The position numbers and the translations under genes were made by a program. From CALVZT01 sp964368755 (GTDB taxonomy: Bacteria; Bacillota; Clostridia; Christensenellales; UBA1242), in contig CAYJCR010000001.1 of NCBI GenBank assembly GCA_964368755.1, positions 163,841 to 227,840 on the forward strand: a stretch of DNA of 64,000 nucleotides, read 5' to 3'. Positions 8,696-17,243 of this stretch are shown one piece after another (position 1 is the first letter of the stretch; every line of letters starts with the position of its first letter). The notes below the pieces were generated by a model that saw nothing but the letters and a program-made list of their open reading frames with translations, ran no database searches and had not been told where the DNA came from.

Positions 8696-9063
8696 AACTT
8701 ATACTCATTGGCTTTGACAAAGTTCGTAGTGAGTTTTGCAGGTGGTGCATCCGCCTGCTTTTTTTTGTTGCCAAATATTGAACTGAGTATATTGGCACCG
8801 TTGCCCTTGGTAAGCCCTCCGAGTAACTCTCCAAGCTGATTGTTGCCTCCAAGCATAGACAATATACTACTTGTATCTTTTGATCCACCCATAAGAGCGG
8901 GGAGTAGACTAGCAAGAGGACTACTATTGCCACCTAGCATAGATAGCAAGTTGTTGATGTCGAATGTTGGACTTGCTGGTGCAGGCTCACTACTAGGGGG
9001 AGATTTGGGACCTAAGAAGTCACTAGGATATGATAGCGTAGCGGAGTTGTATGTATTATTCAT
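8692..9063 (-). CDS. Small Gly/Leu/Met-repeat protein, unknown function
   Basis: A 123-residue protein of unknown function. The N-terminus is Ser/Pro-rich (FLGPKSPPSSEPAPASPTF). The middle is built of short imperfect repeats: NLLSMLGGNSS, SILSMLGGNNQ, ELLGGLTKGNG, with LLPALMGG between. The C-terminus is charged (GNKKKQADAPP). There is no signal peptide or clear membrane helix. The ATG at 9063 is chosen because AAGGAACAAT precedes it. It is divergent from the 93-residue gene at 9160, with 96 bp between. The hydrophobic Gly-rich repeats suggest self-assembly or helix packing, which is inference. Confidence 0.7.
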   Translation of the reverse strand: MNNTYNSATLSYPSDFLGPKSPPSSEPAPASPTFDINNLLSMLGGNSSPLASLLPALMGGSKDTSSILSMLGGNNQLGELLGGLTKGNGANILSSIFGNKKKQADAPPAKLTTNFVKANEYKF

Positions 9064-9159
9064 ATTGTTCCTTTTTTGAATCAAGATATGTTTCACTTAT
9101 AACTAATATATGAGCATATAATACTCAAAAGTTAACAAATAACTTCAAAGGGAGCATAT

Positions 9160-9441
9160 ATGATAGACAATTTATTCGATTATGGTCAAGAGAAGATTGA
9201 TCGAAACGATACTGTAGCTACTGAACCAAGCAAGGAACAATTGCTCAATACATACAACAAATACAAGGGCTTGAATCAAGATGAATTGATGCAAGAACTC
9301 AAGCGTGTAACTAAGGAAAAAAAACAAAGTGGAACACTCAATAATAGTATGATCAATGATATGGCAAAAAAAATAAAGTCAGTATTGACTCCCGAACAAC
9401 AAAAAAAACTTGATGAGGTGTTAAAAAACATTGATGACTAG
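9160..9441 (+). CDS. Small charged helical protein, unknown
   Basis: A 93-residue, highly charged and probably all-helical protein that I do not recognise. It has no signal peptide, cysteines or membrane segment. Sequence such as LTPEQQKKLDEVLKNI suggests amphipathic helices. AAAGGGAGCATAT precedes the ATG. Its last bases overlap the start of the subtilase gene (ATG at 9434, stop at 9439-9441), so the two are translationally coupled. By position it could be a partner, chaperone or inhibitor of that protease, but nothing in the sequence proves it. Confidence 0.75.
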   Translation: MIDNLFDYGQEKIDRNDTVATEPSKEQLLNTYNKYKGLNQDELMQELKRVTKEKKQSGTLNNSMINDMAKKIKSVLTPEQQKKLDEVLKNIDD

Positions 9442-10573
9442 ATATCTGCAAAAAATCGATAATAGCCTTCTCGAAAGAGTTTCTATGCAAGGCTTGAATA
9501 AGCATGAATGTATTGTATATGCCAATGACTATTTGCTTGCCAGCCGTATACTCAATACAGACGGAATTGAGGTTGCTAAGATACCATTTATCAATGCGTT
9601 TGCTGTCAAGTTGAGTAGCAAACAATTGTTGCATTATGCTAAGGACAATGCAGTCAAATATATTACACGCCAAAGCAAAGTATTCGCACAGATTGATGTG
9701 TCAAAGAAGATTGTTGGAGCAAGTAAGTTCTATCATAATGGGGATTATGGTCAAGAAGTATGTGTGGCTATCATAGACACAGGTATAGATGAACATATAG
9801 ACTTTGTTACGCCTCACAATAGGATTGTTAAATTCGTAGATATCATCAACGACAAAGAGTCCCCATATGATGATAACGGACATGGGACTTTTGTAGCATC
9901 TGTTCTTGCTGGCTCTGGTATAAGTAGTGGAAAAAGATATAGCGGAATAGCACCTAAGTCTAAGATCATCTCGATTAAGGCTCTAGAGAGTAATGGCGAG
10001 ACAGGGGTTGTCAATATACTCAAAGCGATGCAGTGGGTGTATGACAATCGTATCAAGTATAATATACGGGTTGTATGTATGAGTTTCGGTAGTACACCTT
10101 TGGACAAAAAAGACCCCCTTGCCATAGGCGTAGAGGTCTTGTGGAATAGTGGGGTAGTTGTAGTCGCTGCGGCAGGCAATAGTGGGCCGGAGAGAGAATC
10201 CATCAAGTCTCCTGGGGTGAGCCCCAAGATAATAACAGTTGGTGGTCTCAAAGATAATAGAAATGATGTGAAGTATAATGCACACAACTTCGAAGTGGCA
10301 AAGTTTTCTTCACGTGGACCTGTTAGATATCTTTATAAGCCAGATTGTATAGCTCCAGCCGTTGATATATGTGGTGCAAAATGTGGCGGCGGATATTGCA
10401 AGATGAGTGGTACGTCAGTCGCTACACCAATAGTGGCTGGTATTGTTGCGCTTTTGATAAGTGCAAATCCTCTTATAAGTCCAGACCAAGTCAAAGTAAG
10501 GCTACTTGGCAATTGCACTCCAATTGTCGGTGATAGGAATGTTGAAGGCTTTGGATATATAGAGCTTATATAA
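9434..10573 (+). CDS. Intracellular subtilisin-like serine protease (S8)
   Basis: A 379-residue subtilase. The catalytic triad is complete: Asp115 (AIIDTGID), His150 (NGHGTFVAS) and Ser328 (SGTSVATP), with oxyanion Asn249 (AAAGNSG). There is no signal peptide, and the first 90 residues form a short N-terminal region that may act as a propeptide, so it probably acts inside the cell, like Bacillus IspA. The ATG at 9434 overlaps the preceding small gene; a TTG three bases upstream is also in frame. It abuts the convergent cysteine desulfurase gene with no spacer and no terminator hairpin between them. Confidence 0.92.
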   Translation: MTRYLQKIDNSLLERVSMQGLNKHECIVYANDYLLASRILNTDGIEVAKIPFINAFAVKLSSKQLLHYAKDNAVKYITRQSKVFAQIDVSKKIVGASKFYHNGDYGQEVCVAIIDTGIDEHIDFVTPHNRIVKFVDIINDKESPYDDNGHGTFVASVLAGSGISSGKRYSGIAPKSKIISIKALESNGETGVVNILKAMQWVYDNRIKYNIRVVCMSFGSTPLDKKDPLAIGVEVLWNSGVVVVAAAGNSGPERESIKSPGVSPKIITVGGLKDNRNDVKYNAHNFEVAKFSSRGPVRYLYKPDCIAPAVDICGAKCGGGYCKMSGTSVATPIVAGIVALLISANPLISPDQVKVRLLGNCTPIVGDRNVEGFGYIELI

Positions 10574-11695
10574 CTATCTATTTGGCAGAGATTTGACAAT
10601 GGCGATAAGTTTATCAATCTGCCTTACTGAGTTGCGACTGGACATACTCACTCTAACTGCACCTGTTGACAATGTGCCTAGGTGTTTGTGAGCAAGAGGT
10701 GCACAATGAAGGCCTGCTCTAACGCAAATGTTATTTTTGTCAAGAATATCTGCAATCTCAACTGAGTCGTAGCGTTGTTTGTTAAATAGCACAACTCCAT
10801 ACTTACTATCATTGTCAGTATAGATTGTAATGTCGTTAAGTTCGCTAAGCTTAGCAATAAGGTATTGGGTTAAGTAAGCGAGCTTTTGATTATGCTTTTG
10901 GCGATTTTTTAGGACATACATAGCCCCCTGTCTGAGTGCTGCAATTGCTGGAGTTGGAAGGGTGCCACTTTCGTACTTCTCGGGTAGATATGCTGGCTGA
11001 GTTAGTTCGATAGAGTTCGTCCCAGTACCTCCGTATACAAGTGGAGATAGTTGTACGCCTTCGCCTATCGCAAGACCTCCGATATTCTGTGGAGCAAGTA
11101 GCCCTTTGTGACCGGCAAAGGCATACATATGGACATTTTCTTTGGTTATATCAATATCTATATGTCCGCAAGCTTGAGCGCCATCTACTAGCAACTTAAT
11201 GCCTTTTTTGTTACATAGTTTTGCGATGTCAGATATGTCATTTTTGTTGCCAGTAACATTGCTGATATGATTGACTATCACTAGATAAGTATTGGATCTA
11301 ATTGACCTCTCTATATCACTACTTGTTATATGAGAACTGTTGCGTGGATAGACAACGGTATAATCAATGATGCCCTTACTTTTGAGCATCTCGACTGGTC
11401 TTAATACGGAGTTGTGTTCAAAGCAAGATACTACTATATGCCCATCACTTTTGGCACTACCTTGTATAGCTAGATTGAGTGCCTCCGTACAACTCGGGCA
11501 GAATATAACATTTTCTTCCTTTGCTCCGAACATCTCAGCTAGTGTTAGCCGAGATTTGAATACTTCCATAGCCGCTTTTTGGCTAGACTTATGACCACTT
11601 CTGCCGGGGTTGGAAGAACAAAAGTATCTATTATATGCACGTCTAACACTCCTTGGCTTATAGTAGCTAGTCGCTGCGTTGTCAAAATATATCAT
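10574..11695 (-). CDS. Cysteine desulfurase family aminotransferase (class V)
   Basis: A 373-residue PLP enzyme of the NifS/SufS superfamily, which removes sulfur from cysteine (or selenium from selenocysteine) as a persulfide. Key residues: cofactor-binding Asp171 and Gln174 (VDGAQACGHID), Schiff-base Lys197 (FAGHKGLL), and the persulfide cysteine Cys331 in VRAGLHCAPLAHK. The YFDNAATS start and the GTLPTPAIAAL stretch are also typical. It resembles the group II subfamily often found beside DUF3343 genes, and such a gene starts 113 bp away on the other strand. No SufU or IscU scaffold gene is present here. Confidence 0.9.
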   Translation of the reverse strand: MIYFDNAATSYYKPRSVRRAYNRYFCSSNPGRSGHKSSQKAAMEVFKSRLTLAEMFGAKEENVIFCPSCTEALNLAIQGSAKSDGHIVVSCFEHNSVLRPVEMLKSKGIIDYTVVYPRNSSHITSSDIERSIRSNTYLVIVNHISNVTGNKNDISDIAKLCNKKGIKLLVDGAQACGHIDIDITKENVHMYAFAGHKGLLAPQNIGGLAIGEGVQLSPLVYGGTGTNSIELTQPAYLPEKYESGTLPTPAIAALRQGAMYVLKNRQKHNQKLAYLTQYLIAKLSELNDITIYTDNDSKYGVVLFNKQRYDSVEIADILDKNNICVRAGLHCAPLAHKHLGTLSTGAVRVSMSSRNSVRQIDKLIAIVKSLPNR

Positions 11696-11807
11696 AGCTT
11701 ATTCCTTTTTTTCACAATACAATTGTTTTACTAATACAATGTAATAGAAGTTCATTTATGTAATTCTATGTTTACGCAAGATTTTTTGTGAAATAAGAAG
11801 GAAAAAT

Positions 11808-12062
11808 ATGTATATAATAGCAACATTTAGGTCAAGAAATCAAACTATGGTTTTTTTTCAGATAATAAGTTCATATGGGGTTAGGGCTCAGATTGTATCA
11901 ACGCCACGCCAAGCACAAGTATCATGTGGAGTGTCTGTCAAGATACCAATGGAGACTCAAGACACAGCAAGAAGCATATTGGCACGAAGGCGATTTGACA
12001 CTTTTGTGGGGTTGTTCTTGGTCACAGAAGGTATAAATACAATAGTGAAACCGTTATTTTAA
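11808..12062 (+). CDS. DUF3343 family small protein
   Basis: An 84-residue protein that resembles the DUF3343 family: an N-terminal YIIATFRSRNQTMVFFQII segment, a TPRQAQVSCGVSVKI core with one cysteine, and a short C-terminal tail. Members are commonly found near cysteine desulfurases and selenium-related genes. Here the desulfurase is divergent and adjacent, which supports a shared role in sulfur or selenium transfer (inference). AAGAAGGAAAAAT precedes the ATG. It ends 68 bases before nth, which has its own promoter. Confidence 0.78.
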   Translation: MYIIATFRSRNQTMVFFQIISSYGVRAQIVSTPRQAQVSCGVSVKIPMETQDTARSILARRRFDTFVGLFLVTEGINTIVKPLF

Positions 12063-12071
12063 CATTTTTGA

Positions 12072-12100
12072 TTGATGAGAGTATTTTTTTGTGATATAAT
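12072..12100 (+). promoter_or_regulatory. nth-obgE-yhbY promoter
   Basis: TTGATG (12072-12077), 17-nt spacer and TATAAT (12095-12100) lie 30 bp before the GTG start of nth, with GAGGAAGAG as ribosome site between them. Confidence 0.7.
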
Positions 12101-12130
12101 ACTCGCAATAAGTAGTTAGAGGAAGAGTTT

Positions 12131-12766
12131 GTGAGTACAAAAAGTGAAGTGTTTGACAAAATATATAGTTATCTAACAAGCCTATTCCCAGATGCTAGTT
12201 GTGAGTTGTATTTTAAGAACAACTACGAATTGCTTATATCTGTGATACTATCTGCTCAATGTACGGACAAGCGTGTTAATATTGTTACAAAAGATTTGTT
12301 TGTCAAGTATCCTAGTCCACAAGATATGGCACTTGCAGACCTTGTAGAAGTGGAGAATATGATACATTCTTGTGGCTTCTATCATAACAAAGCAAAGAAT
12401 ATTATTAGTGCTTGTCAAGATATTGTATCGAAGTTTGGTGGACAAGTCCCAAGTGAGTATGAAGAACTTGTATCCTTGGCAGGAGTTGGCAGGAAGACTG
12501 CTAACGTAGTGAGGTCCATTGCTTTTGGTCAAGATGCGATAGCAGTAGATACACACGTATTCAGAGTAGGCAACAGACTAGGGATAGCTACTAGCAAGAC
12601 CCCATTAGAGTGTGAGAAGAAACTTCAGAAGTTTGTACCCAAAGATAAGTGGGGAGAGTTCCACTACTTGTTGGTTCTATTTGGAAGATATAAATGTCGA
12701 GCAATAAGTCCATTATGCAAAGAGTGTCAATTGTGTGAGCTTTGCAAGTATATAAATAGGAGATAG
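12131..12766 (+). CDS. nth: Endonuclease III
   Basis: A 211-residue bifunctional DNA glycosylase/AP lyase that removes oxidised pyrimidines. The helix-hairpin-helix LAGVGRKTANVV carries the catalytic lysine, VDTHVFRV holds the catalytic aspartate, and the C-terminal C-x6-C-x2-C-x5-C pattern (starting KCRAISPLCKECQLCELC) binds the [4Fe-4S] cluster. The start codon is GTG with GAGGAAGAG upstream. Length is the family norm. It is the first gene of a unit with obgE, four bases apart, and yhbY. Confidence 0.96.
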   Translation: MSTKSEVFDKIYSYLTSLFPDASCELYFKNNYELLISVILSAQCTDKRVNIVTKDLFVKYPSPQDMALADLVEVENMIHSCGFYHNKAKNIISACQDIVSKFGGQVPSEYEELVSLAGVGRKTANVVRSIAFGQDAIAVDTHVFRVGNRLGIATSKTPLECEKKLQKFVPKDKWGEFHYLLVLFGRYKCRAISPLCKECQLCELCKYINRR

Positions 12767-12770
12767 CAAT

Positions 12771-14039
12771 ATGTTTATTGATAAGGTTAAGATTTTTATA
12801 AAAGCCGGCAATGGTGGAGATGGTGGTTTGTCATTTTTGCACGCATCTGGTATGCCCAATGGTGGACCAGATGGTGGTAACGGTGGTAATGGTGGAGATA
12901 TAATATTCGTTATATCCAACGAGCTCAATAACCTTGCTGTATTCCACTATAACAAGCATTTTAGAGCAGGTAACGGAGAGAATGGGACCAAGCGTAATAA
13001 GAACGGCAAAGATGGCAAAGATATTATTGTTTATGTGCCAAAGGGTACTATCATTCGTGATGCTGAGACCAACAAAGTGATTGCAGATATGTTCTATGAG
13101 AACAAGCACTATACAGTCCTTCAAGGTGGTAAGGGTGGCAAAGGTAATGCCTTCTATGCTACTTCAACTCGCCAAGCACCAAGATTCAGTCAAGCAGGTG
13201 AGCAGACCAAAGAGTATTCAATTATACTTGAACTCAAGACAATGGCAGATGTTGGACTTATCGGTTATCCAAATGTAGGCAAGAGTACCTTGCTATCAAG
13301 CATTACTGATGCTAAACCGAAGATTGCCAACTATCACTTCACAACATTGTCTCCTAACCTCGGAGTAGTCAAGTACTATGACCATAGTTTTGTTGTAGCA
13401 GATATACCAGGACTTATCAAAGGCGCTAGCCAAGGCGTAGGACTAGGGCATGACTTTTTGAGACATGTAGAGAGGACTCGTATGCTTGTCCATGTCATCG
13501 ATATATCATCAGAAGATGGAAGAGATCCATACAATGATTTTTGTGTTATCAATGATGAGCTCAAGGCGTTCAGTCCAGTTCTTGCAGAACTTCCTCAGAT
13601 AGTAGCACTCAACAAATGTGATTTGCTCTACGGAGAAGATATCAACAAGATTAAGTCCTTTATTGATAAAGTAGGTCCAAAGTACAAGGTCGTAACAATA
13701 TCGGCATTGTCTAGACAGAATATTCAGAACTTAGTCAAAGAGATATATGATATGTTAGTTACATTGCCAACACCAGAGCCATTGCCAGTAGAGTATGACA
13801 ACTTCGATTCCAAAGACGTTAAGTCAGTAGAGATTGTCAGAGAGGGCGACGCATTCCTACTAAGTGGTGGATATATAGACAATGTCATCAGAGGTGTTGT
13901 GCTATCTGATTATCAGTCAGCAGCATATTTCCAGAAGAGACTCAAAGACGATGGTATCATAGCCATGCTCAAAGCCAAGGGTGCAAAGAATGGCGATACT
14001 GTTAAGATCAAAGATATAGAATTTGAATACGTAGATTAG
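12771..14039 (+). CDS. obgE: GTPase ObgE (CgtA), ribosome assembly
   Basis: A 422-residue essential GTPase acting in late 50S assembly and stress control. The Gly-rich Obg fold occupies about 1-157 (AGNGGDGGLSF, PDGGNGGNGGDI). The G domain follows with the P-loop GYPNVGKST, switch II DIPGLIKGAS and the NKCD base-recognition motif. A C-terminal OCT domain (about 340-422) is present, the three-domain form usual in Firmicutes. The start follows GGAGATAGCAAT. Co-transcribed with nth and yhbY. Confidence 0.97.
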   Translation: MFIDKVKIFIKAGNGGDGGLSFLHASGMPNGGPDGGNGGNGGDIIFVISNELNNLAVFHYNKHFRAGNGENGTKRNKNGKDGKDIIVYVPKGTIIRDAETNKVIADMFYENKHYTVLQGGKGGKGNAFYATSTRQAPRFSQAGEQTKEYSIILELKTMADVGLIGYPNVGKSTLLSSITDAKPKIANYHFTTLSPNLGVVKYYDHSFVVADIPGLIKGASQGVGLGHDFLRHVERTRMLVHVIDISSEDGRDPYNDFCVINDELKAFSPVLAELPQIVALNKCDLLYGEDINKIKSFIDKVGPKYKVVTISALSRQNIQNLVKEIYDMLVTLPTPEPLPVEYDNFDSKDVKSVEIVREGDAFLLSGGYIDNVIRGVVLSDYQSAAYFQKRLKDDGIIAMLKAKGAKNGDTVKIKDIEFEYVD

Positions 14040-14047
14040 GAGAGATT

Positions 14048-14332
14048 ATGATTACAACAAAGCAACGTGCATTCTTAAAAGGTAAGTCAAGCAAAGACCC
14101 ATGTGTTGCACAAGTAGGCAAAGATGGATTGACTAAGCCTGTACTTGACGGTATCGAAGGTGTCATCAATGCAAGAGAACTTGTCAAGATCAATGTCTTG
14201 AAGAATTGTGATTTGTCTTCAAGCGAAGTCGCAGAGACACTATCCAATAGACTTACTGCCGACATAGTATCTGTTACAGGCAACAAGATTGTTATGTATC
14301 GCAAGTCAGCAAAGAACAAGTACGAGTTATAA
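14048..14332 (+). CDS. yhbY: YhbY family RNA-binding protein (CRM domain)
   Basis: A 94-residue protein consisting of a single CRM (KH-like) RNA-binding domain. The opening TTKQRAFLKGK and the central loop GKDGLTKPVLDGI correspond to the family's signature, where the GxxG-like turn contacts RNA. Known members associate with pre-50S ribosomal particles, fitting its place eight bases behind obgE. GGAGAGATT precedes the ATG. The gene ends at a strong bidirectional terminator. Confidence 0.93.
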   Translation: MITTKQRAFLKGKSSKDPCVAQVGKDGLTKPVLDGIEGVINARELVKINVLKNCDLSSSEVAETLSNRLTADIVSVTGNKIVMYRKSAKNKYEL

Positions 14333-14361
14333 TATTTCGTACCTTTATTGAGAGAACAAAA

Positions 14362-14392
14362 AAACAGTCTAATCATAACGATTAGACTGTTT
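14362..14392. terminator. Bidirectional terminator between yhbY and rsfS
   Basis: A 13-bp perfect stem (AAACAGTCTAATC / GATTAGACTGTTT) with a 5-nt loop, A-rich on the left and T-rich on the right, between convergent genes. Confidence 0.88.
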
Positions 14393-14404
14393 TATTATAC
14401 CAAT

Positions 14405-14959
14405 TTATTTATTAACCGTGCCGTTCTCAGTATCTTCTGCAACTCTTACATCTGTTGGTAAGTTGTCGCTACTAGTTGGAGCTTTCTTAGATGGTTTCTG
14501 CTTAGCTTTTGCTTTTGACTCAGCAGATTGAGAAGTCTTCTTGACTAACTTCGTGTCTTTTTTCTCCTGAATACGTTTGACTTTGGCTTCTTTCTTCTCT
14601 TGCTCTTTTATCTCTTTGATAATGGTCTCAAATTTCTTTGATTTGCCATCAGAGTACAATTTCTCAAGATTGTAATACTCTCTGAGTTCTTTAGTAAAGA
14701 TATGGACTATAACAAATCCATAATCAAGTATTATCCAACTAGACTCTCCGAAGCCCTCCTTCGAAAGTGCTTCTAGTGGGGAAGCTTCTGATACATAGTT
14801 TGCTAGAGCTTTGGCATGGACAAAACTTGTAGCCGTAGCAAGTATAACATTCTCTGTGAATGATAGTATCTTCGAGACATTGATAAGTAGGATATTCTCA
14901 GCCTTCTTCTCATCAAGGACTTTGCAGATATTGACTATCTCTTGGTATTCTTGTTCCAT
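14405..14959 (-). CDS. rsfS: Ribosome silencing factor RsfS with long basic tail
   Basis: A 184-residue RsfS/Iojap protein. The conserved domain (about 1-115) binds ribosomal protein L14 and blocks subunit joining during starvation. It includes LATATSFVHAKALANYV and the WIILDYGFVIVHIF strand that is the family hallmark. The last 65 residues are an extra Lys/Ala/Ser-rich, probably disordered tail (KRIQEKKDTKLVKKTSQSAE), making it longer than the usual 110-120 residues. AAAGGAGTTTAT precedes the ATG. No nadD gene, its common partner, is adjacent. Confidence 0.92.
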   Translation of the reverse strand: MEQEYQEIVNICKVLDEKKAENILLINVSKILSFTENVILATATSFVHAKALANYVSEASPLEALSKEGFGESSWIILDYGFVIVHIFTKELREYYNLEKLYSDGKSKKFETIIKEIKEQEKKEAKVKRIQEKKDTKLVKKTSQSAESKAKAKQKPSKKAPTSSDNLPTDVRVAEDTENGTVNK

Positions 14960-15070
14960 ATAAACTCCTTTGACTATAATAAGTATATATCAAAGTTGTG
15001 TACTTTGCAAATATTTTTATTACTTTATTAAAAATGTCTACTTTGTCCAAAAATCGTCAATAATGAAGGT

Positions 15071-15856
15071 ATGCACAAGACTAGACTCGCAAGCATATCT
15101 GACGAAATAGGCAAGATTGTGATAATCTTTGCCGTGGTTTTTGTCATTCTGAGATACTTTATAGAGAACTTCTATATTTGTTTGGCTGTGTCACTTATTA
15201 TAGCTTATATTATCAACTCATTGATTAACGCAATATTGTTCGGCAAAAAAATAAAGTTGTCTCAAAAAAATGTGTTAAATGCCGATATAGATAGCTATAT
15301 TATTTCGTTCCTATTGATGAGCGATGAAGAGTGCTTGAACTTCTTTGCCAAAGTATTTGCCATAGACAATCCTATAATTAAGGACAATATGCTTATCAAA
15401 GGCAATACCTGTATTGTACCAATGTTTGCAGGCCCCGATGTGAGTTGGGAAGCGCTTGCAAGAAATCTACAAAATGCCAAAAGAAATAACTGCAATAAAT
15501 TAGTCGTACTGTGCAATGAATACAAGCAAGATTTTCCTACCACAGAAGAGGTTGAACTCAAAGTGTTAACCAAACTTGAAGTATATTCTTTGCTCAATAA
15601 CTATGGTGTGTTCCCAAGTATTCCAATATCAATAAGTAAGAAAAAAAACTATACAGCGTTGATCAATGCTATTTTTGACAAACGAAAAGCCAAAAATTAC
15701 GCCTTCTGTGGAGTAACAATGCTGATATGTAGTTATTTTGTGAGCATTAAGATTTATTACATTATTTTTGGAAGTCTGCTTATGTTATTTGCGTTATTTT
15801 GCAAGCTTAACAAACGATTTTCTCAACCCAACCAAGTTCAAAATATTTGGGAATAG
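15071..15856 (+). CDS. Membrane protein, unknown function
   Basis: A 261-residue protein I do not recognise. Two hydrophobic segments near the N-terminus (about 15-55) and two near the C-terminus (about 210-245) flank a soluble middle of about 150 residues. The middle has alternating beta-alpha character (GNTCIVPMF, NCNKLVVLCNE, VLTKLEVYSLL), resembling an open alpha/beta fold, perhaps distantly restriction-endonuclease-like, but no catalytic motif is convincing. Both ends of the middle domain are membrane-tethered, so it should be cytoplasmic. Only a weak GAAGGT sits directly against the ATG, so the start is uncertain. Confidence 0.7.
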   Translation: MHKTRLASISDEIGKIVIIFAVVFVILRYFIENFYICLAVSLIIAYIINSLINAILFGKKIKLSQKNVLNADIDSYIISFLLMSDEECLNFFAKVFAIDNPIIKDNMLIKGNTCIVPMFAGPDVSWEALARNLQNAKRNNCNKLVVLCNEYKQDFPTTEEVELKVLTKLEVYSLLNNYGVFPSIPISISKKKNYTALINAIFDKRKAKNYAFCGVTMLICSYFVSIKIYYIIFGSLLMLFALFCKLNKRFSQPNQVQNIWE

Positions 15857-15870
15857 ATAATATATTTTGT

Positions 15871-15899
15871 TGTAAAAAAAACTATTAGTTGTTATAATT
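15871..15899 (+). promoter_or_regulatory. PAP2 gene promoter, apparently leaderless
   Basis: TTGTAA (15871-15876), 17-nt spacer, TATAAT (15894-15899). The ATG at 15905 is 5 nt beyond the -10 and no Shine-Dalgarno sequence lies between, so the transcript probably starts at or next to the start codon. Confidence 0.65.
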
Positions 15900-15904
15900 G
15901 AATT

Positions 15905-16855
15905 ATGGAAATAAATATCATTGAAGGATTGCAATCAATATGCTCAAAAGCCTTAGATAACTTGATGTTACTCATAACACAAATGGGTGACGTTGTGTTT
16001 TTTGTTGCTATCTTCTGTGTATTGTATTGGTGTTATGATAAGAGATATGCTTTGATGTACTCATTCTACTATCTCACTTGTTATGGGCTCAATAGCGCAC
16101 TCAAAGCCATTATTGCAAGACCAAGACCTTGGCAGGCAAGTGCTAATGTCGTTAACTTCACCAATTCTTCTGGTTCCTCTATGCCAAGTGGGCATGCTTC
16201 ATCTATTGCTGTGATGGGCACATCTCTTACAATTGAAGCTTTCCATAACAAGAAGACTCCAAAGTGGCTCAAGATAACTGCTTGCGTTGTTGTCCCTATC
16301 ATTTGTATACTTGTGGCATTCAGCAGGATGTATCTAGGTCAGCATTATCTAACAGATGTCATTGCAGGACTTGCTTTGGGTGTAGGTGTTGCCTTTGGAG
16401 CACGATACTTATTTGCGTTGCTTAAAAATAAAGAAGACAACTTTGCTTTATATTTGTTACCAATATTCTTTGCAGGATTATTTTTGTACCCTAGGGAATT
16501 GTTTACTTCCAATCTTATTCATGCCAAGATATACGAGTATATTGGATTGATTACTTCTGTTATTATTGGCTACACGATAGAGAAGAGATATATCAAGTTC
16601 GATATTAGAGCCAACGCCCTATTCAATATCTTCAAAGTTGTATTTGGGTTGGTGTCTACATTCGCTATTTACAAATTATTTGACTTTATCCTACCTAATA
16701 TTTTGATATTGAAGTTTTTGACTTGTTTTATTACAGGTATGTACTTCAGTTGTGGGATAATGTGGTTCTTTAAGTTTTTTAGCAAAATTATGCTTATCGA
16801 GTATCGACCTAGGCAGGAGAAAGGTGATGGAAATAATATCAAAGAGCGACCATAA
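15905..16855 (+). CDS. PAP2-family membrane phosphatase
   Basis: A 316-residue polytopic membrane protein with the complete phosphatidic-acid-phosphatase type 2 signature: K-x6-RP (KAIIARPRP), PSGH (SMPSGHASS) and SR-x5-H-x3-D (SRMYLGQHYLTD). It probably dephosphorylates a lipid phosphate or undecaprenyl pyrophosphate at the outer membrane face. The C-terminal half adds more membrane helices, making it longer than a minimal PAP2 domain (about 200). Its 3' end overlaps tsaE by 29 bases. Substrate cannot be told from sequence; a cell-wall lipid role is suggested by murF, ddl and murG in the same region. Confidence 0.9.
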   Translation: MEINIIEGLQSICSKALDNLMLLITQMGDVVFFVAIFCVLYWCYDKRYALMYSFYYLTCYGLNSALKAIIARPRPWQASANVVNFTNSSGSSMPSGHASSIAVMGTSLTIEAFHNKKTPKWLKITACVVVPIICILVAFSRMYLGQHYLTDVIAGLALGVGVAFGARYLFALLKNKEDNFALYLLPIFFAGLFLYPRELFTSNLIHAKIYEYIGLITSVIIGYTIEKRYIKFDIRANALFNIFKVVFGLVSTFAIYKLFDFILPNILILKFLTCFITGMYFSCGIMWFFKFFSKIMLIEYRPRQEKGDGNNIKERP

Positions 16856-17243
16856 GACATGGAAGATTGCAAAGAAGTTTGGCAAGAATCTTAAGGCAGG
16901 GGATATTGTTCTTTTGTCGGGGGATTTGGGTAGTGGTAAGACAGTTTTTAGTAAGGGCATTGCAAGTGGTCTTGGGATAAAAGATCATGTAACTAGCCCA
17001 ACATTCACTATATACAACTATTATCAAGGCAAGAAATATGACCTATACCACTTCGATATGTATAGAATAGAGAGTGCTGAGGAAGCATTGGCATTCGGTA
17101 TTGATGAGATTATTGACAATAGAGCTATTAAGTTGTTCGAATGGCCAGAAGTGATAGGGGAGCTACTCCCACAACATCACTTTGTGATCAATATATCTAA
17201 GATTGATGATACAACTAGAAGAATACAAATAGAGAGGCTATAA
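16827..17243 (+). CDS. tsaE: tRNA t6A biosynthesis ATPase TsaE
   Basis: A 138-residue P-loop protein needed to make N6-threonylcarbamoyladenosine at position 37 of ANN-decoding tRNAs. Walker A is GDLGSGKT (about 32-39), followed by the family's TSPTFTIYNYY and LYHFDMYRIES stretches and the FEWPEVI motif. The ATG at 16827 follows AGGAGAAAGGTG; an in-frame GTG lies just before it. The stop overlaps the tsaB start by one base (TAATG), so the two are coupled. tsaD is not in this window. Confidence 0.94.
   Translation: MEIISKSDHKTWKIAKKFGKNLKAGDIVLLSGDLGSGKTVFSKGIASGLGIKDHVTSPTFTIYNYYQGKKYDLYHFDMYRIESAEEALAFGIDEIIDNRAIKLFEWPEVIGELLPQHHFVINISKIDDTTRRIQIERL

Noticed and set aside
16824..16829. GTG as tsaE start
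   Set aside because: The ATG three bases later has better spacing to AGGAGAAAGG, and the family start fits it equally well.
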